A stretch of 64,000 nt of DNA from Mycogone perniciosa (GCA_025331125.1 JAOALB010000200.1:16819-80818), one strand, 5' to 3'; counted from the first letter of the stretch, positions 38,217 to 49,902 are shown. The notes: a model not told the origin generated them from the sequence alone. Program-made: numbers and translations.

Positions 38217-38382
38217 AGCTAACCCCCTTGCCAGGTACTAAAGTACTGCAACCTAGTTAATTAACCTTGATTAACTTATTAGCTTAACTTACTTTAACTA
38301 ATTAAAGAAAAGTCAAATTAATAGGTTAATAAAGGTTAATTAACTAGGTTATAGTACTTTAGTACTAAGTGGAGGGTTAGCT
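38217..38382. mobile_element. Foldback/MITE-like element with ~66-bp inverted repeats
   Basis: The left arm from 38217 (AGCTAACCC, then GTACTAAAGTACT, then AACCTAGTTAATTAACCTT) is matched in reverse complement by the right arm ending at 38382 (AGGTTATAGTACTTTAGTACT, then GGGTTAGCT). The two arms nearly meet, leaving a short loop around 38285-38315. No coding capacity. No convincing target duplication could be fixed, so the family (e.g. Tc1/mariner-derived) is undetermined. Confidence 0.7.
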
Positions 38383-38473
38383 ATTATCCTTATAAATGCT
38401 TACTTAAATAAAATACCTAATAGAATTTCGTTATTTTTTGTTTTTATATATAGTATAAATAGGTTAGACTATA

Positions 38474-38880
38474 TAGTTAATATTACTATATAAATATAGT
38501 TTCTATGGACCTAACTTACTTTTATTAACTAAAGTAAACCTAATATATAATTTGAATATATTACTGCTAAGTTAACTTTACTATCTATCTATACTTGCTA
38601 AAAATTAAATTTATTTCGATTAATAAACCTAATGCTAAAATCTAACTTAAATACAGTAACGCCCCATTAATATTACTATACAACTACAGTTTCTAAATAC
38701 TTGAGTTATTTTTGTTAACTTAAGCTAAAATCTGACTTTGATGTCACAGCGCCTAGTTAGCTTTTAGCATTTAAATATATTTTCTAAATACTTAAGTTAT
38801 TCCTATAAAGACAACTACAGTAAAATCTTACCTTAATGTAATAATAGCTAGTTAGTATTACTATATAAATGCAGTTTATA
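38474..38880. repeat. Imperfect tandem repeat, unit about 90-95 bp
   Basis: About four diverged units. The motif [CG]TTA[AG].ATTACTATA.AA.TACAGTTTCT recurs at 38474, 38663, about 38751 and 38847. A second phase marker, GCTAAAATCT.AC.TTAA, recurs near 38632, 38723 and 38819. Base composition is intermediate between the island and the RIP blocks. Confidence 0.55.
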
Positions 38881-38925
38881 GTATATACATATACACACAC
38901 ATACATATATATATATATAAATACT
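38881..38925. repeat. TA/CA microsatellite
   Basis: Alternating pyrimidine-purine tract (ATATACATATACACACAC then a run of AT) immediately after the tandem repeat block. Confidence 0.7.
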
Positions 38926-39587
38926 TATAATATAGCAATAATTATTCTATAGTATATTAATAACTGCAGGACAATTAAATAAACAGCTTTTTGTTTTTTA
39001 ACAATATAGAAATCGCAGCTTTTTAAATATACAATAACAACCAAATAAAACAGATCTTGAGACTATAGTTAATATAGATTTAAAGGATTCAGTAATTATT
39101 ACAGTATTGTTAATAATTTCAGTATTGCACAATTGAGAAATATGCTTCGGATCTATTGCCGAGTTTAACACTAAGTCTATGGAACTACCATAAAATCTCT
39201 AGCTATAAGTGAGACCTAATAGCTGACATCAGCGAAACGGTTTAGTGTGGCGGCAAGATTCAGGGCTATTGACGGTGACTCTGCAGGGACCTTTTGTAGT
39301 GCGCTAAATTGCCGATCATCCACCATTTACTTGCAGTTTTCTATAGAAAACAATCCACTCTTTCTATACTATCTTATATCATTGCACCGCCACCCTAGAA
39401 CTATCCACTCGATTGTCTAGACCATCTTAGCCCTAAACGGTAACCATTGCATAGATAACCTTAACAGATGATCCGTATCATAAGTTGACGTATGTACACG
39501 CGTATGAGCTAGCATTGACTAAAGTCAACGTTTGACTCTGGCTCCCAAAACGTGCGCGGGGTGGGAAGAATAGTAGTAATAGTATAA
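38926..39587. other. Intergenic sequence, no gene recognised
   Basis: The first part is AT-rich, then from about 39120 composition is normal. A short palindromic motif TTGACTAAAGTCAA lies near 39513. I see no reading frame or repeat of note. Confidence 0.35.
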
Positions 39588-39725
39588 GCCGCAAGGATCA
39601 CAAACATTAGTTCTGTACAAGACCCACATCACGGTTTTATATAGAAATACATATCTGTGTTATTGTCTAATCAAAAAATCAAGATATAGGTCTTGTACTG
39701 AACTAACTTTTGTGATCCTTGCGGC
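39588..39725. mobile_element. MITE-like element with ~38-bp inverted repeats
   Basis: 138 bp. The left end GCCGCAAGGATCACAAA, then TTAGTTCTGTACAAGAC, is matched in reverse complement by the right end ending TTGTGATCCTTGCGGC at 39725, with about four mismatches. It lies inside an interrupted (TAG)n microsatellite (about 39571-39586 on the left and 39729-39751 on the right), which suggests insertion into that tract. The target duplication is not resolvable because the flanks are TA-rich. Not RIP-mutated. Confidence 0.75.
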
Positions 39726-39728
39726 ATA

Positions 39729-39751
39729 TAGTAGTAGTAGTAGTAGTAGTG
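39729..39751. repeat. (TAG)n microsatellite
   Basis: Seven tandem TAG units directly right of the MITE-like element. A shorter related run lies just to its left. Confidence 0.75.
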
Positions 39752-39949
39752 ATATTTAACGTCCGCCGCAACACGGCCGATCTACTATTGGGGCAAATGA
39801 AGTGCTAGGCTAACGGTTAATTTCAGCTTTTGTGAGACCACAAATCCAGCAAAAGTAAAGCTCCATATAATATGCGTACATAAGTAACCTTGTATATTAT
39901 GTGACAGCTTTATAGGGAAGCTAAGCTAAAGCCCAGGACCCTCGATAAT
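39752..39949. other. Intergenic, no feature
   Basis: Unique-looking sequence between the microsatellite and the BCS1-like relic. It could include the decayed C-terminal part of that relic, but no match is visible. Confidence 0.3.
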
Positions 39950-40880
39950 TACCATACTCCCAGCTCGGACAGGAACTTCATCCAGCTTTTCTGGGTGGCT
40001 TGTTCACATGATGAAAATATGAGCCTGATGGGAGCCACAACCTTCCATAGGATTTAACAATCCCGCAAGTGTTGCTTTGTTTTTATTGTCGAGAACGTCA
40101 TCTTTTTAATCTAGGTTCGCATATTGATTGCACTTTACCCCACAAGCATCAATATCTGTCAAGAACAAGGGGTAATACGGAGGAGTGTGAAAGAGTCTGA
40201 GAGGAGAATAGCAGCAGGCACGCAGGTAGGTAGCAGTTGGGGTCTAGGAGGTGACTGTATTGATTCCTGACCTTCCTCTAAAAGAAAGCGATTCCGCTCT
40301 CTCTTATACCCAGCTAGTCCAATGCGAGGGACCGGCTCCCTTCTAGTCATCCATCTAGTCATCTTGTCTCACAGCGCGCCTTCTTTACGTTATCCTGCAT
40401 TTGTCTCATAGCACAGCCTCCTTTGTGTTCCACTTGTCTCATAACAGGCTCTCCTTGCGTTTTCCTCTTTATCCCTCTTTGGCTCATGACAATATCTACC
40501 AATACTACAACGCATGTTGCTGGGAGTTCCGAAAAGAGAACCTGAAGTTTTTCGTTGGATACTGCAGAGAGCTGAATCATACATAACCCAAGGCCACATC
40601 CTCCATCCAAAGTAGCTGCAAGACTGGTTTTCCCAGCTCTAGGGGCCGTACGACACGTACCCTCGATTATACAGAATTTCACGATAATTGTAGAACTCCT
40701 TTGTTCTGGGTGGAAGGCAGTTGAGCACATCAGCTGAGACTTCTTTTTGACACTATCGTTGAGCACCACAGTACGTAACATTTTTCTGTGCTGTCGTGCT
40801 CTAATTCCTCAAATATTCCAAGCTCAATCGCCAGACCGCGGGTGGTATATGAAAGTTGTTTTTCGATTTCTCATCCTCAT
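39950..40880 (-). pseudogene. BCS1-like AAA ATPase relic, frameshifted
   Basis: The - strand shows, in order and in changing frames, segments typical of fungal BCS1-type AAA ATPases. First is KTTFIYHPRSGD (about 40840-40875) and TVVLNDSVK (about 40745-40775). Next come a stretch with LPPRTKEFYNYREILYNRG (about 40655-40715) and the Walker A remnant RAGKTSL (about 40620-40642), where the Gly-Pro-Pro-Gly start is broken by a frameshift. QVLFSELP (about 40520-40545) and a Walker B-like VVVLVDI (about 40493-40515) follow, with the usual Glu-Asp pair altered. After a charged linker of about 400 bp comes the sensor-1 region, LAGLLN (about 40055-40072), then IFIM-stop-TSHPEKLDE (about 39975-40015) and a degraded RPGR-like end. 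BCS1 is an inner-mitochondrial-membrane chaperone that helps assemble complex III, though fungal genomes hold many BCS1-like paralogues. At least two frameshifts and a stop make this a pseudogene. The damage is mostly indels, so RIP is not the main cause. Confidence 0.75.
40364..40490 (-). repeat. Imperfect short tandem repeat in the BCS1-like linker
   Basis: On the + strand the motif TTGTCTCA[C/T]AGC recurs at about 40364, 40401 and 40434, followed each time by a pyrimidine-rich segment. The spacing is 33-38 bp. It falls in the part that in BCS1-like proteins is a variable, charged linker after Walker B. Confidence 0.5.
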
Positions 40881-41403
40881 TTCACCGAGTTGCTGCATTA
40901 AGCAACTTCAGCATTATTTACGGAAAGTACACGCCCACTGGTACCCTAGTTATCTAGGTGTTCCAGGGAACGAAATAAGTGAAAAGTAAGTCAAGGTGAG
41001 AGAGGCCCTTCCGGAACCAGACGACTCAATCTTCACACTTGTGGCCATGAAGTGCCGCTCCGGCGAACAACCTGAAGTTGAACGAACAAAGGAGTATAAG
41101 TAGAGTCGCAATAATGGGAAGCCAGACGAAGCGGAGTTCCAGAGGGTGTTGAAGTCGTTAAGTAAGTATGATGACGAGATGAGGAAACCGACAAAGTAGG
41201 CAATCGAGCAAAGTAGTACTATTAGCAAACAGGAAAAGTGTGATACATAAGGCGTAATTGGTCGATAGCAATTACGGCGTCGTTTTTGCACGACAAAAAG
41301 TCAATTCGAAATTACAGCTACAGGTAAGGGAGACACAACGAGAGTTCCAAGAGACCAAGGAAACTTCGACGCGTTTACGAACGGCTAGAAGCTATCACCA
41401 ATG
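40881..41403. other. Island sequence between BCS1 relic and Gypsy1C
   Basis: Normal composition. It may contain the decayed N-terminal half of the BCS1-like relic, but I could not recognise it. Open frames on both strands (40950-41291 on -, 41258-41479 on +) overlap each other. The + strand frame runs into the Gypsy1 LTR. Neither is supported. Confidence 0.35.
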
Positions 41404-42553
41404 TGTCACGACCCGACCATGTCAAAGACCAGCCAGGTTACAGGGACACGGGAGAATATCAGTTACACTAACCAATTAGTAGGAAGCAATCACTGCGCTA
41501 AAAGTAATAACTTAAACGCTTATTAGTTTAAAATATATAATTGTTTACTTAATTACTATATTATAGTATAGAAAGATAGGTTAAGGCAAATATTAACATT
41601 ATATTATAGTTAATACTATAATAATACTACTTTTTATTTTATTATTTAATTATAAATAATATACTATTTATATATATAAAAGTTTAATAGAATTTATTTT
41701 AATACTTTAAATATAAAGTAAATAAACTATATTATAGAGCTTTTTAATATTAATAATGTATAATTTAATTAAAGGCTTTAATAAAATATAGTTTATAATT
41801 TATACTTTATAAACTTTAATGTCTTTTTAGCTATTTCCTTTTTTTTCTTTTTTTTAATTTATTTTAATATTTATTATAGTAAATTTAACTTTTTTAAGTT
41901 TTTTGTATAAAGGTTTTATATTATTTTCTTTTTTTATATTTAATTTTCAATTTTTTTAATTTAATACTATTAACTATCTTTTACTTAAAACATAATAAAA
42001 TAATTGTATTTAATTATAAAAAGAAATATAAAATTAAAGAGGCTTATAAATATAGTTTTATAATTATATAAGGTTTTATTAATCTATATTTAATGTTGTA
42101 ATTAATAAATAAATCTTTATCTTTAATTTATTAATAAAGGCCTTTTATATAATAATATAAATAAATAATACCTATTATATATATATATAATATATATATA
42201 TTCTTTAAGACTTTAATAAAAGGCTTTAATTATATATTAATAAATTACAACTATAAATATAATTTTATAAACAGGATTACTATCTAAAACTATCATTTAA
42301 AATTCTTAAAATTATAATAATTAAAATCATTTAAATATATTTACTATATATTCCCTTTATATATAAAACTAAATAAATTATAATTATTTTATATACTTAT
42401 TTAAATAGTTATAAATCAATTATATTTACTAAAACTATTTATTTTATAAAATTATAATTATATTAGTTTATTTAATATTACTGCTTAACCTTTTTATAAA
42501 TATAAACCTATAAGCTTTAGTTTATCCTTTAGAAATTAGTTTAAATTTTTATA
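41404..42553 (+). repeat. Gypsy1C 5' LTR, interrupted
   Basis: The left part is 41404 to about 41558, the right part about 42236-42553. Matches to Gypsy1A include ACCCGACCATGTCAAAGACC at the start and the TTTACTATATAT block and the AACCTATAAGCTTTAGTTTA-like end. The first bases retain CpA and TpG, whereas the right part is strongly RIP-mutated. Confidence 0.7.
41559..42235 (-). mobile_element. Gypsy2 copy D, inverted 3'-end fragment
   Basis: On the - strand this is the 3' end of Gypsy2. The LTR end (TATTATAGTATAG...AGGTTAAGGCAAATATT, from 41559) is shortened by an internal deletion of about 100 bp and finishes near 41623. Then follows the Lys-rich 3' tail in reverse (TAGCTATTTCCTTTTTTTTC, near 41830), matching 35700-35960 and 48890-49110. 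The inner end near 42235 is a truncation, and Gypsy1C LTR sequence resumes there. Confidence 0.65.
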
Positions 42554-42615
42554 TATTAATAACCTTTATTTAAAAGGCTATTAAAAACTTTAAGTAATAT
42601 TTTAACAATATTTAC

Positions 42616-42787
42616 TGTTACGGCACCAACCATAACGCGATATTAACGCCCTGTCACGTAAGCTCCGGTTATATAACCAGGCCCTAATACGTTCCTAGCT
42701 ATAGCTTTCTGTAAAGCCTTAAGGCTTCTTTACTCTCTATAGTATAACAATAATATTTGCCTTAACCTGCCTTCCTATACTATAATA
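42616..42787 (+). repeat. Gypsy2A 5' LTR
   Basis: 172 bp. It includes ACGCGATATTAACGCCCTGT and a CCTTAAGGCTTC palindrome also present in all other copies. Confidence 0.88.
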
Positions 42788-43859
42788 GTTTATACTATCC
42801 TTTAACTTAACTATACTATTCCAAGGCATTTACTTAACTAATTATAAACTTCTTTAAATTCTGCCTTTATTCCTAAACCTATAATAACGCCTCTATAGCC
42901 TAGCTTTTACCCTTTAAATCTTATACCTATAAAAAACTAATTATAAGTAAAATAAATATAGATGCCCTAAACCTTGCCCTATAACCTAACCTGGCCTAAT
43001 AGACTATAGTCTTTGCTATAAAGCTAGCGCCTTTCCTTTTTCTCTTTAAAACCCTATAAAAATCTAACGTTAATAGCAACTATATATATTTAAGAAACGC
43101 GATTATTAAAGACAATAACCTTTATTACTAGTTTTATCTTTTTAGTTAAATAATAAATAAAGGCCTAGTTTAATAAAAAAATAAAAGTAAACCTTTAAAT
43201 AAAAAGTCTTAAAATAAATAGCTGAAAACTATAACGTAAAAGTATAAATTAAAGCTTAAATTAAAACCTTAAATATAATTTTACTGCTAAACCTTAAAAA
43301 TAATAATTTATTTAACTGCTATTAAATTAAAAACTTTAAATAATTTAATAGTAAATAGAAAAATATTATTAAATACTAGTAAGAATATATTAACTAGCGC
43401 TCTTAAATTAATATTACCTTTATAAGTAATTAATTAATCTTTTTAATTAAATTTAAAAAGATTTTATATATTATAGGCCTTTTAAAAGGAAATATATATT
43501 AACTGTAATAAAAAAACTTTAATAATATTATTAAAAATTCTAATAACCCTACTTAATAGCATTAAAAGACTAATATAATAGTTTTTATTAATTTTAATAA
43601 ATAATATAAAATAATCGATTTATTTTAAAAAGTATTATAGTCTTTTAATAACCTATATATATTAAATAGGCCTTTTTAAAACTTTATAGTAAAGTTATTT
43701 ATATTAAGCAGCAAATATAGTAAAACTGCGAAGTAAATAGTAAAGGCTTTAAAGATAAAAGTCTTTTAAAAACTTACTAATACTATAAAGACTTAAGTAA
43801 TTAAGCTAGATAAGTTTAACTTTATTAAACAATATTAACTCTACTAAACTATCTATAAT

Positions 43860-46800
43860 AGGCTCTAGGAAGGCGCCTACTATAATGCCCTATGCGCCGC
43901 CTAAATAGGCCAGCGTTAATAAAGCTATTAATAACAGCAGCAATATTACTAACGCCAGCAAAATAACCAAGCAAACAACTAAGCCGCCGCCCTAGCGCCA
44001 ACCAGTAACCTAATACAGCTAAATACTATATATATTATACTACCTCGCCTTTAAATCTCTCGCAAAGAATATATTGCTAAAAGACTTTACTTTTACTGTA
44101 AAAAAGCAGGTTATAGCTTTAATAAATGCAATAAAAAAAAGCAGGCTAATATATATTAAAGAAATCTATATTAAGTATAAAACTAAAATCACTAAATCCA
44201 GTTATATTAGCTATGCTTTAACGTAACAATACTTTAAAGCTAGTAATAAAATAGTTTAGTAAAGTATAATAACTAAACCCTAATAGTATATTAAGATTAC
44301 CTGCAATATTTAATTAACTTATAAATCTAAGCTTTAAATAATATACCTTCTTTAAATATTAATAATAATAATAATAATACTACTGCTTTATTAACATTTA
44401 ACCTACTTTAATTTAGCTAGCTATACTTATAAAAAACCTAAACTTTATTTATAAATTAAAGAAAAAATTAACCTTTACTAAAAGTTATAAATAAAGGTTA
44501 TTTATAAATAATACTATTATCTTAAAATAAATCTACTCCTGCCTTTTTAATTAAAAGCCCGTTAAACTTAAATTTATAAATAGTAAATCCCTTTTAATAT
44601 AAACTATACTATCCTTTATATATAATATTTATATTAATTTAAAAGCTTTAGTAGATAGCAGCTATATACCTTAAGGTTTTACTAGCTGCGCTTTTATTAA
44701 ACAATTTAATATTACTATTTAATAACTACTATTTACTAGAAACCTCTTTTTTACTAATAAAAGTATAGCTAATAAAATTTTAAACTTTTTTATTATATAA
44801 ACTATAATTAGCCTTTATAAAAAACTTTACCTTTTTTTTATTATAAATATCCCTAATAATATATTTATTATCTTTAGCCTTTTATAGCTAAGAAAAGATA
44901 AATTTAATATTAATGAAAAAGAATTAACTAGTACTTTTAAATCCTACTACTATTATAACTATTACGTTTTAAAGAATATAGCTAGCTTTATATAAATCTT
45001 AATAGCAGTTAAAATAAAAAATAACTTTACTAAAACTAATATAAAGAATATATATTACTAGCAATTAATAGTTAAAAACGCTTTAAATAAAGTAAAGCTT
45101 AACTTAACTAAATAAAAGACTATACTATACTAGTAACTATTAGTTAAAAACACTTGAAAAAAAAGACTGTAACCTAACTAGAAAAGGAGCTTATAAACTG
45201 CGCATTCTATAAACTTTAATCTTAAACTAAGATTACTATATAACCTATAAATACAGTAAAATCAATAATAAAGAAATATAGGCATAGATAATCCTAAACT
45301 AAGTATATATAAAGCTGCTGCCTGCCTTTATAATCTACATTTAATAATAAAAAAGAAAACCTTTATTAAAGCTACTACTATTACCTTTTAATATACTGCT
45401 TTTATAAAACTAAACTAAACCTTAAAATTAAAAAGTATTTTTAAATATAGTAAATATATAGATAATAGCAGCTATAAACTTTATTACTTTTTATTATTAA
45501 CTATATATCTGCGCAATAAAAGTAATTTAAAAAAAGATTAATTAAACTATTAAAACTAAAAAACTAGCGCTTACTAGCCTATTAAAGCTTTTAAATAAGT
45601 TTTTCTAATAAATATTTACAGGATAAAGAGATTATATTAAAGTAAAAATAATATTATTAAAAGAAATATATAACTTTATTAATCAATATGACCTTTTTAT
45701 ATAATTAAAAAAGATTATAGCTACTAATATAAAGAAATTTATAGTAGGAAAACCTAAATTTAGTAAATTAAATATCTTAAAGAAACTGCTATTTTAGCTA
45801 TATAACCTATATAATATTTTCCTGCTAAAAATAGTAAATAAGCTTTTTTATAATAGGCCTAAGACTATGAAATTAAAATATTGCTAGGAAAAAATCTTTT
45901 ATATTAAAAGAATAGGCTATTTTTACTTAATAAACTATAGGTAATAAAATAATAATTAAGTTATAATTTAATAAAAGGATTTATTTATAAATTGTAAATA
46001 TAATATACTACTCCCCTCCTTTTAGCTATAAAACTAGGAAACAGTATTTATATTTATTAAAACTATTAAAGGTTAAATAATATTACTATTAAAAATTAAT
46101 ACCTATTACTATTAATTTAGGAAACCTTTAATACTTTAAACTATATAAAAGTATATATAAAACTTAATATTATCGCTGCGTTTAATAACCTTTATATCGC
46201 TAAAAGAGATATATAGAAAATAGTATTTATTATAAGGTTTAGCCTTTTTAAAATATTAATTATACTTTTCGGCCTTTATAATACATTTATTATATTTTAA
46301 TACTATATTAACTATACTTTTTATAACCTCTTTAACTGCACCTATATAATATACTTTAATAATATCTTTATATACTCTTTAAGTTAAAAAGAATATTAAA
46401 AATATATCTATAAAGTTATAGCTTACCTTTAAAATACTAGCCGTTAAATTAATATTATTAAATGTAAATTTAAAATAATAAAAATAAAATACTTTAGCTT
46501 AATTATTACTTTAAAGGGATTAAAGATATATTTTAAAAAGGTTAAAGCTGTATTAAACTGGCAATTACTTAAAGGAGTAAAAGATTTATGAAAGTTTTTT
46601 AGTTTTATAAACTTTTATTGCTATTTTATTTAAAAATACTTTAAAATAGCAGTACTATTAAATAAACTTTTAAAGAAAGATTAACTATATATTTAAAGAG
46701 AAAAATAGTAAAAAGCCTTTAATTTAATTAAATACACTTTTAAATTAGCTTTAATCTTTACCCTCTTTAATTATAATAAATAAATAGTTTTTAAAATAAA

Positions 46801-48900
46801 TGCCTTTAATTAAATATTAGGCAGTATTTTATTATAATATAATAGGAAAAGCATTTTATATTTTATTATATTTTTCTCTATACAGTATAATATTTGAAAA
46901 TACAACTATAAAATGTATAATAAAAAACTCTTAGCTATTATTAAAGTAATAAAAAAGTAGCGTTTAAAATTATAAAGCTTATAAAAATTTAATATTATTA
47001 TAGACTATAAAAGCTTTAAATACTTTACCTTAACTAAAACTTTAAATTAGCAATAAATCTAATAGTTTAAATTCCTTTTTAACTTTAACTTGTATATTAT
47101 TTATTAAGTTAGCTTTAAAGCTATAAAGCTTAACGCTTTAAATAAAAAAACAGAAAATAGGCCCGCAAAATTAAAAACAGGTAATATACTATCCTTTTAT
47201 AGAGTTCTTTTAGCTTTAAAGCTTTGGCAATATTTTAAAAAGAAATCTTATTAAATATAGAAATATCTATAAAGGCCGCCCTTATAGCTATAACAATACC
47301 CGCAAAAAACAGACCAATTAATAACCTAATTGCAGTAGTATATAAATAAAATACTATAGCGAGAGAAATAATGACTGCACTTTAAAACTTTAATATCTAT
47401 TAATAACTAAAACAGCTCTGTAAAGAACTTTAAATTATAATAAACAACTGCTGAGTAATAAATAGTAGAATCTACTATTAAAAGCAGCTCTTTATTCCCT
47501 TTAATAATAAGCTTTATATATAAATGCTATTTAGAAACTACTTTAATAGCCCGTTAAATACCTAGGCAGATTTAAAACCCTAAAACTTATTAATTAAATA
47601 TACTAATAGCTATAAATCTTAAAAGATATTTAAGTATTTATATAAGCCTATAAACTATATATTAAAATAAAGGCTTTATAATCTTTACTATAAAGTTTCC
47701 TTTAACTATTACTAGTTTTATTTTATATATAGTTAAATATCTTTATTAATTATATTATACTACTGCCTAAATCCCGCCGGTATAATACTATTTATAAATA
47801 TTTACTAATAGTAGTTTACTGCTTTATTAACATATATTACTTTATACCTATTGCTTTACTATTAATAAAAGAGCTAGTTAATGCATTTATTAATAGGATT
47901 TACTGCCTTTATAGTATATTTAATAATATTATATTAAACTATAATATATACTTTATATTAGAATTCTAGGAATAACCTTTCAAGTAATTAAAAGTTATAT
48001 TAAAACAGTTATTAGCCTTTTACTTTAAAACTAATAGCTAAACTAAAAGAATTAATATAAATATAAAATAATACTTATAAACTTTTATTAACTTTTACTA
48101 AAATAATTAAATTTAGTTGCTTTTATTAATTAAATTTACTGTATATAATATAATATTTAAAATTATTAATATATTACTGTTTTTTATTAATTATAGTTTT
48201 AACCTTTACTTAAAGATAAAGCTTTTATAGCCTTGCCCGCTAAACCTTTTTGCAGTAAAAAAAGAGAGTTTGTTTATACTAATACTATTACCAATTAATT
48301 TAAATGCATTATTATATAACTAAAGGCCCTCGCTAAAGCTTTAAAAAAAGATATAAGGAAAGTATAAACGCATAAAAGGAAATATTACTAGTCTATACTA
48401 TTAATCAGGAAGTCTTTATTAATATATAAAATATAAAGACTAACCAGCTAATAAAAAAGCTAGATAATAGATAGGCAAGACTTTATATAATAATAAAAGT
48501 ATACCTATAAGCCTGCGCTATTAGCTTGCTAGAAAATATAAAAATCTTCCTAGTCTTATATAACTCTCTCTTATAACTTAAAATAACTACCTTACTATAC
48601 TTTAAGTAAAAGATAATTAATAAAGTTAAGTTAAAGAATATTTAAAGTAAAGTATTAAAAAGGGAAGATAATATAAATAAAGTATAAAAGAAGTAAGAGT
48701 TTAAAGCGCTTTTAAATTATTATAATAGTAATAGTTGCTACTACTTTATTCAATAAAAATACTATACTGCTATATAATAACCAGCTAAAGACCTATAAAG
48801 CTAAAAAAGGGTAATATAAAACTTCTTTATAAAAAAGCTAAAAAGGCTAAGCTTATTGCAATAAATGTTAAAAGGAATTATAAAAGAAGAAAAAAAGGAA
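43860..48900 (+). pseudogene. Gypsy2A gag-pol relic
   Basis: A zinc knuckle near 44071-44125 reads YFYCKKAGYSFNKC, where the first Cys and the His are changed to Tyr and two Cys survive. A protease-like VDS segment (ALVDSSY) lies near 44645-44670. The reverse transcriptase is at about 46020-46720, with NNITIKN and the catalytic box YFNN near 46352-46365 (from YxDD). RNase H is at about 46740-47110 (INAFN in place of a DAS motif). Integrase follows to about 48600, then a Lys-rich tail that includes KRRKKGN near 48880-48900. Stops replace Gln and Trp. Confidence 0.7.
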
Positions 48901-49113
48901 ATAGTTAAAAAAAAATTAATACCCGTAAAGTATTAATCGAAAACTATACTATATTAAAGCCTATAACTAAACTATATATTACTAACACTAAAAACTATAT
49001 AATTTGTTTTATTTAGCTTTATATCAAAAGTATCAAACTAGATTACTTAGAATTTCGATTTATGTAAGCAATATAGCTATTTATAGCTGAATAGCAAGAT
49101 AGGAGGGGGGTAC

Positions 49114-49285
49114 TGTTACGGCATTAACTGTAACGCGATATTGACGCCCTATTATATAAGTTCCGGGCATATAACTAGGCCTTAATGCATTCCTAGCTAT
49201 AGCTTTCTATAGAGCCTTAAGGCTTCCTTGCTCTCTACAGCACAATAACAATATTTACCCTAACCTGCCTTCCTATACCGTAATA
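49114..49285 (+). repeat. Gypsy2A 3' LTR
   Basis: 172 bp. It differs from the 5' LTR by scattered transitions. Directly followed by TTTAC. Confidence 0.88.
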
Positions 49286-49533
49286 TTTACTATAGTATCC
49301 CTTTTAAAGGACCTTTATAGTTTACTATTTACTTTAATATTTTATTAAAAATAAAACTATAATAAAAATAATAATATAAATAAAAGCAAAAATAAAAATA
49401 AAGTTAATAAAAAGGAATAACTATATATTTATATAAAAAAAGCTTTTTAATATATAAAAGCTAATTATATTAAATAAAAGTTATATTATTAATATTTAAT
49501 TATAAAAAATATTAAACTTTAATAAATAGTTTT

Positions 49534-49791
49534 TATAATAAAGTAGAGTATAGCTATATAATATATAAAGAGAATAGGAATAAAGCTAAATTTTATTAAA
49601 AAATATACTATAATAGCTTTACTATATATATATAGCTAATATAAAGGAAAAGGTAATATATATATATTATAAGCGCTTATATAGTTTAATATATTGCCTA
49701 TATAATATATAAATTAACTTATATTTACTATATAAGTAAATAAAAGCTTTTTAATACTAATAAGCAGTAAGTCCTTAATTTACTTAACTTA
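49534..49791 (+). repeat. Repeat family X, third copy
   Basis: Aligns with the reverse complement of 33699-33971 over its length: AGTATAGCTATATAA, AATAGGAATAAAGC, AATATACTATAATAGC, TATATAGCTAATATAAAGGA and TTATAAGCGCTTATATAG blocks. It is more RIP-mutated than the 33.7-kb copy. No clear target duplication, and the Gypsy1C sequence does not continue on its right, so a rearrangement occurred here. Confidence 0.65.
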
Positions 49792-49902
49792 ATATACCCT
49801 TTAATTAATAAAGCTATTTCTAGTGCTTTATTAACTGTTATTTTAGTTTATTTATAGTATTATAACTGTTTAACTGCACTTTAAAGCCTTTTTTATTTAA
49901 TT

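Larger units (their letters stand above)
42616..49285 (+). mobile_element. Ty3/Gypsy retrotransposon Gypsy2 (copy A), complete length
   Basis: 6670 bp, with 172-bp LTRs at 42616-42787 and 49114-49285 starting TGTTACGGCA and ending TAATA. A perfect target duplication TTTAC (42611-42615 and 49286-49290) interrupts the Gypsy1C internal region. A polypurine tract AGGAGGGGGG (about 49101-49110) precedes the 3' LTR. LTRs keep several CpG, CpA and TpG sites while the interior is saturated with RIP changes. This is the best reference copy for the family in the window. Confidence 0.9.
41404..49533 (+). mobile_element. Gypsy1 copy C, split by two Gypsy2 insertions, 3' part missing
   Basis: The 5' LTR starts TGTCACGACCCGACC at 41404 without RIP damage in its first ~80 bp. 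It is interrupted by an inverted Gypsy2 fragment (41559 to about 42235), resumes near 42236 and ends at 42553. The internal sequence that follows (TATTAATAACCTTTATTT...) matches 10921 onward of Gypsy1A. It is interrupted by Gypsy2A (42616-49285), resumes as TTTACTATAGTATCC at 49286 and fades out at about 49533 at an X repeat. RT, integrase and 3' LTR are absent, so the rest was lost or lies elsewhere. Confidence 0.75.

Noticed and set aside
40159..40781. Four overlapping short frames on both strands
   Set aside because: They are pieces or shadows of the frameshifted BCS1-like relic and its linker, not separate genes.
40950..41479. 113-codon (-) and 73-codon (+) frames
   Set aside because: They overlap each other, the latter runs into the Gypsy1 LTR, and no family motif is visible. 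A hydrophobic stretch in the - frame is not enough to call a gene.
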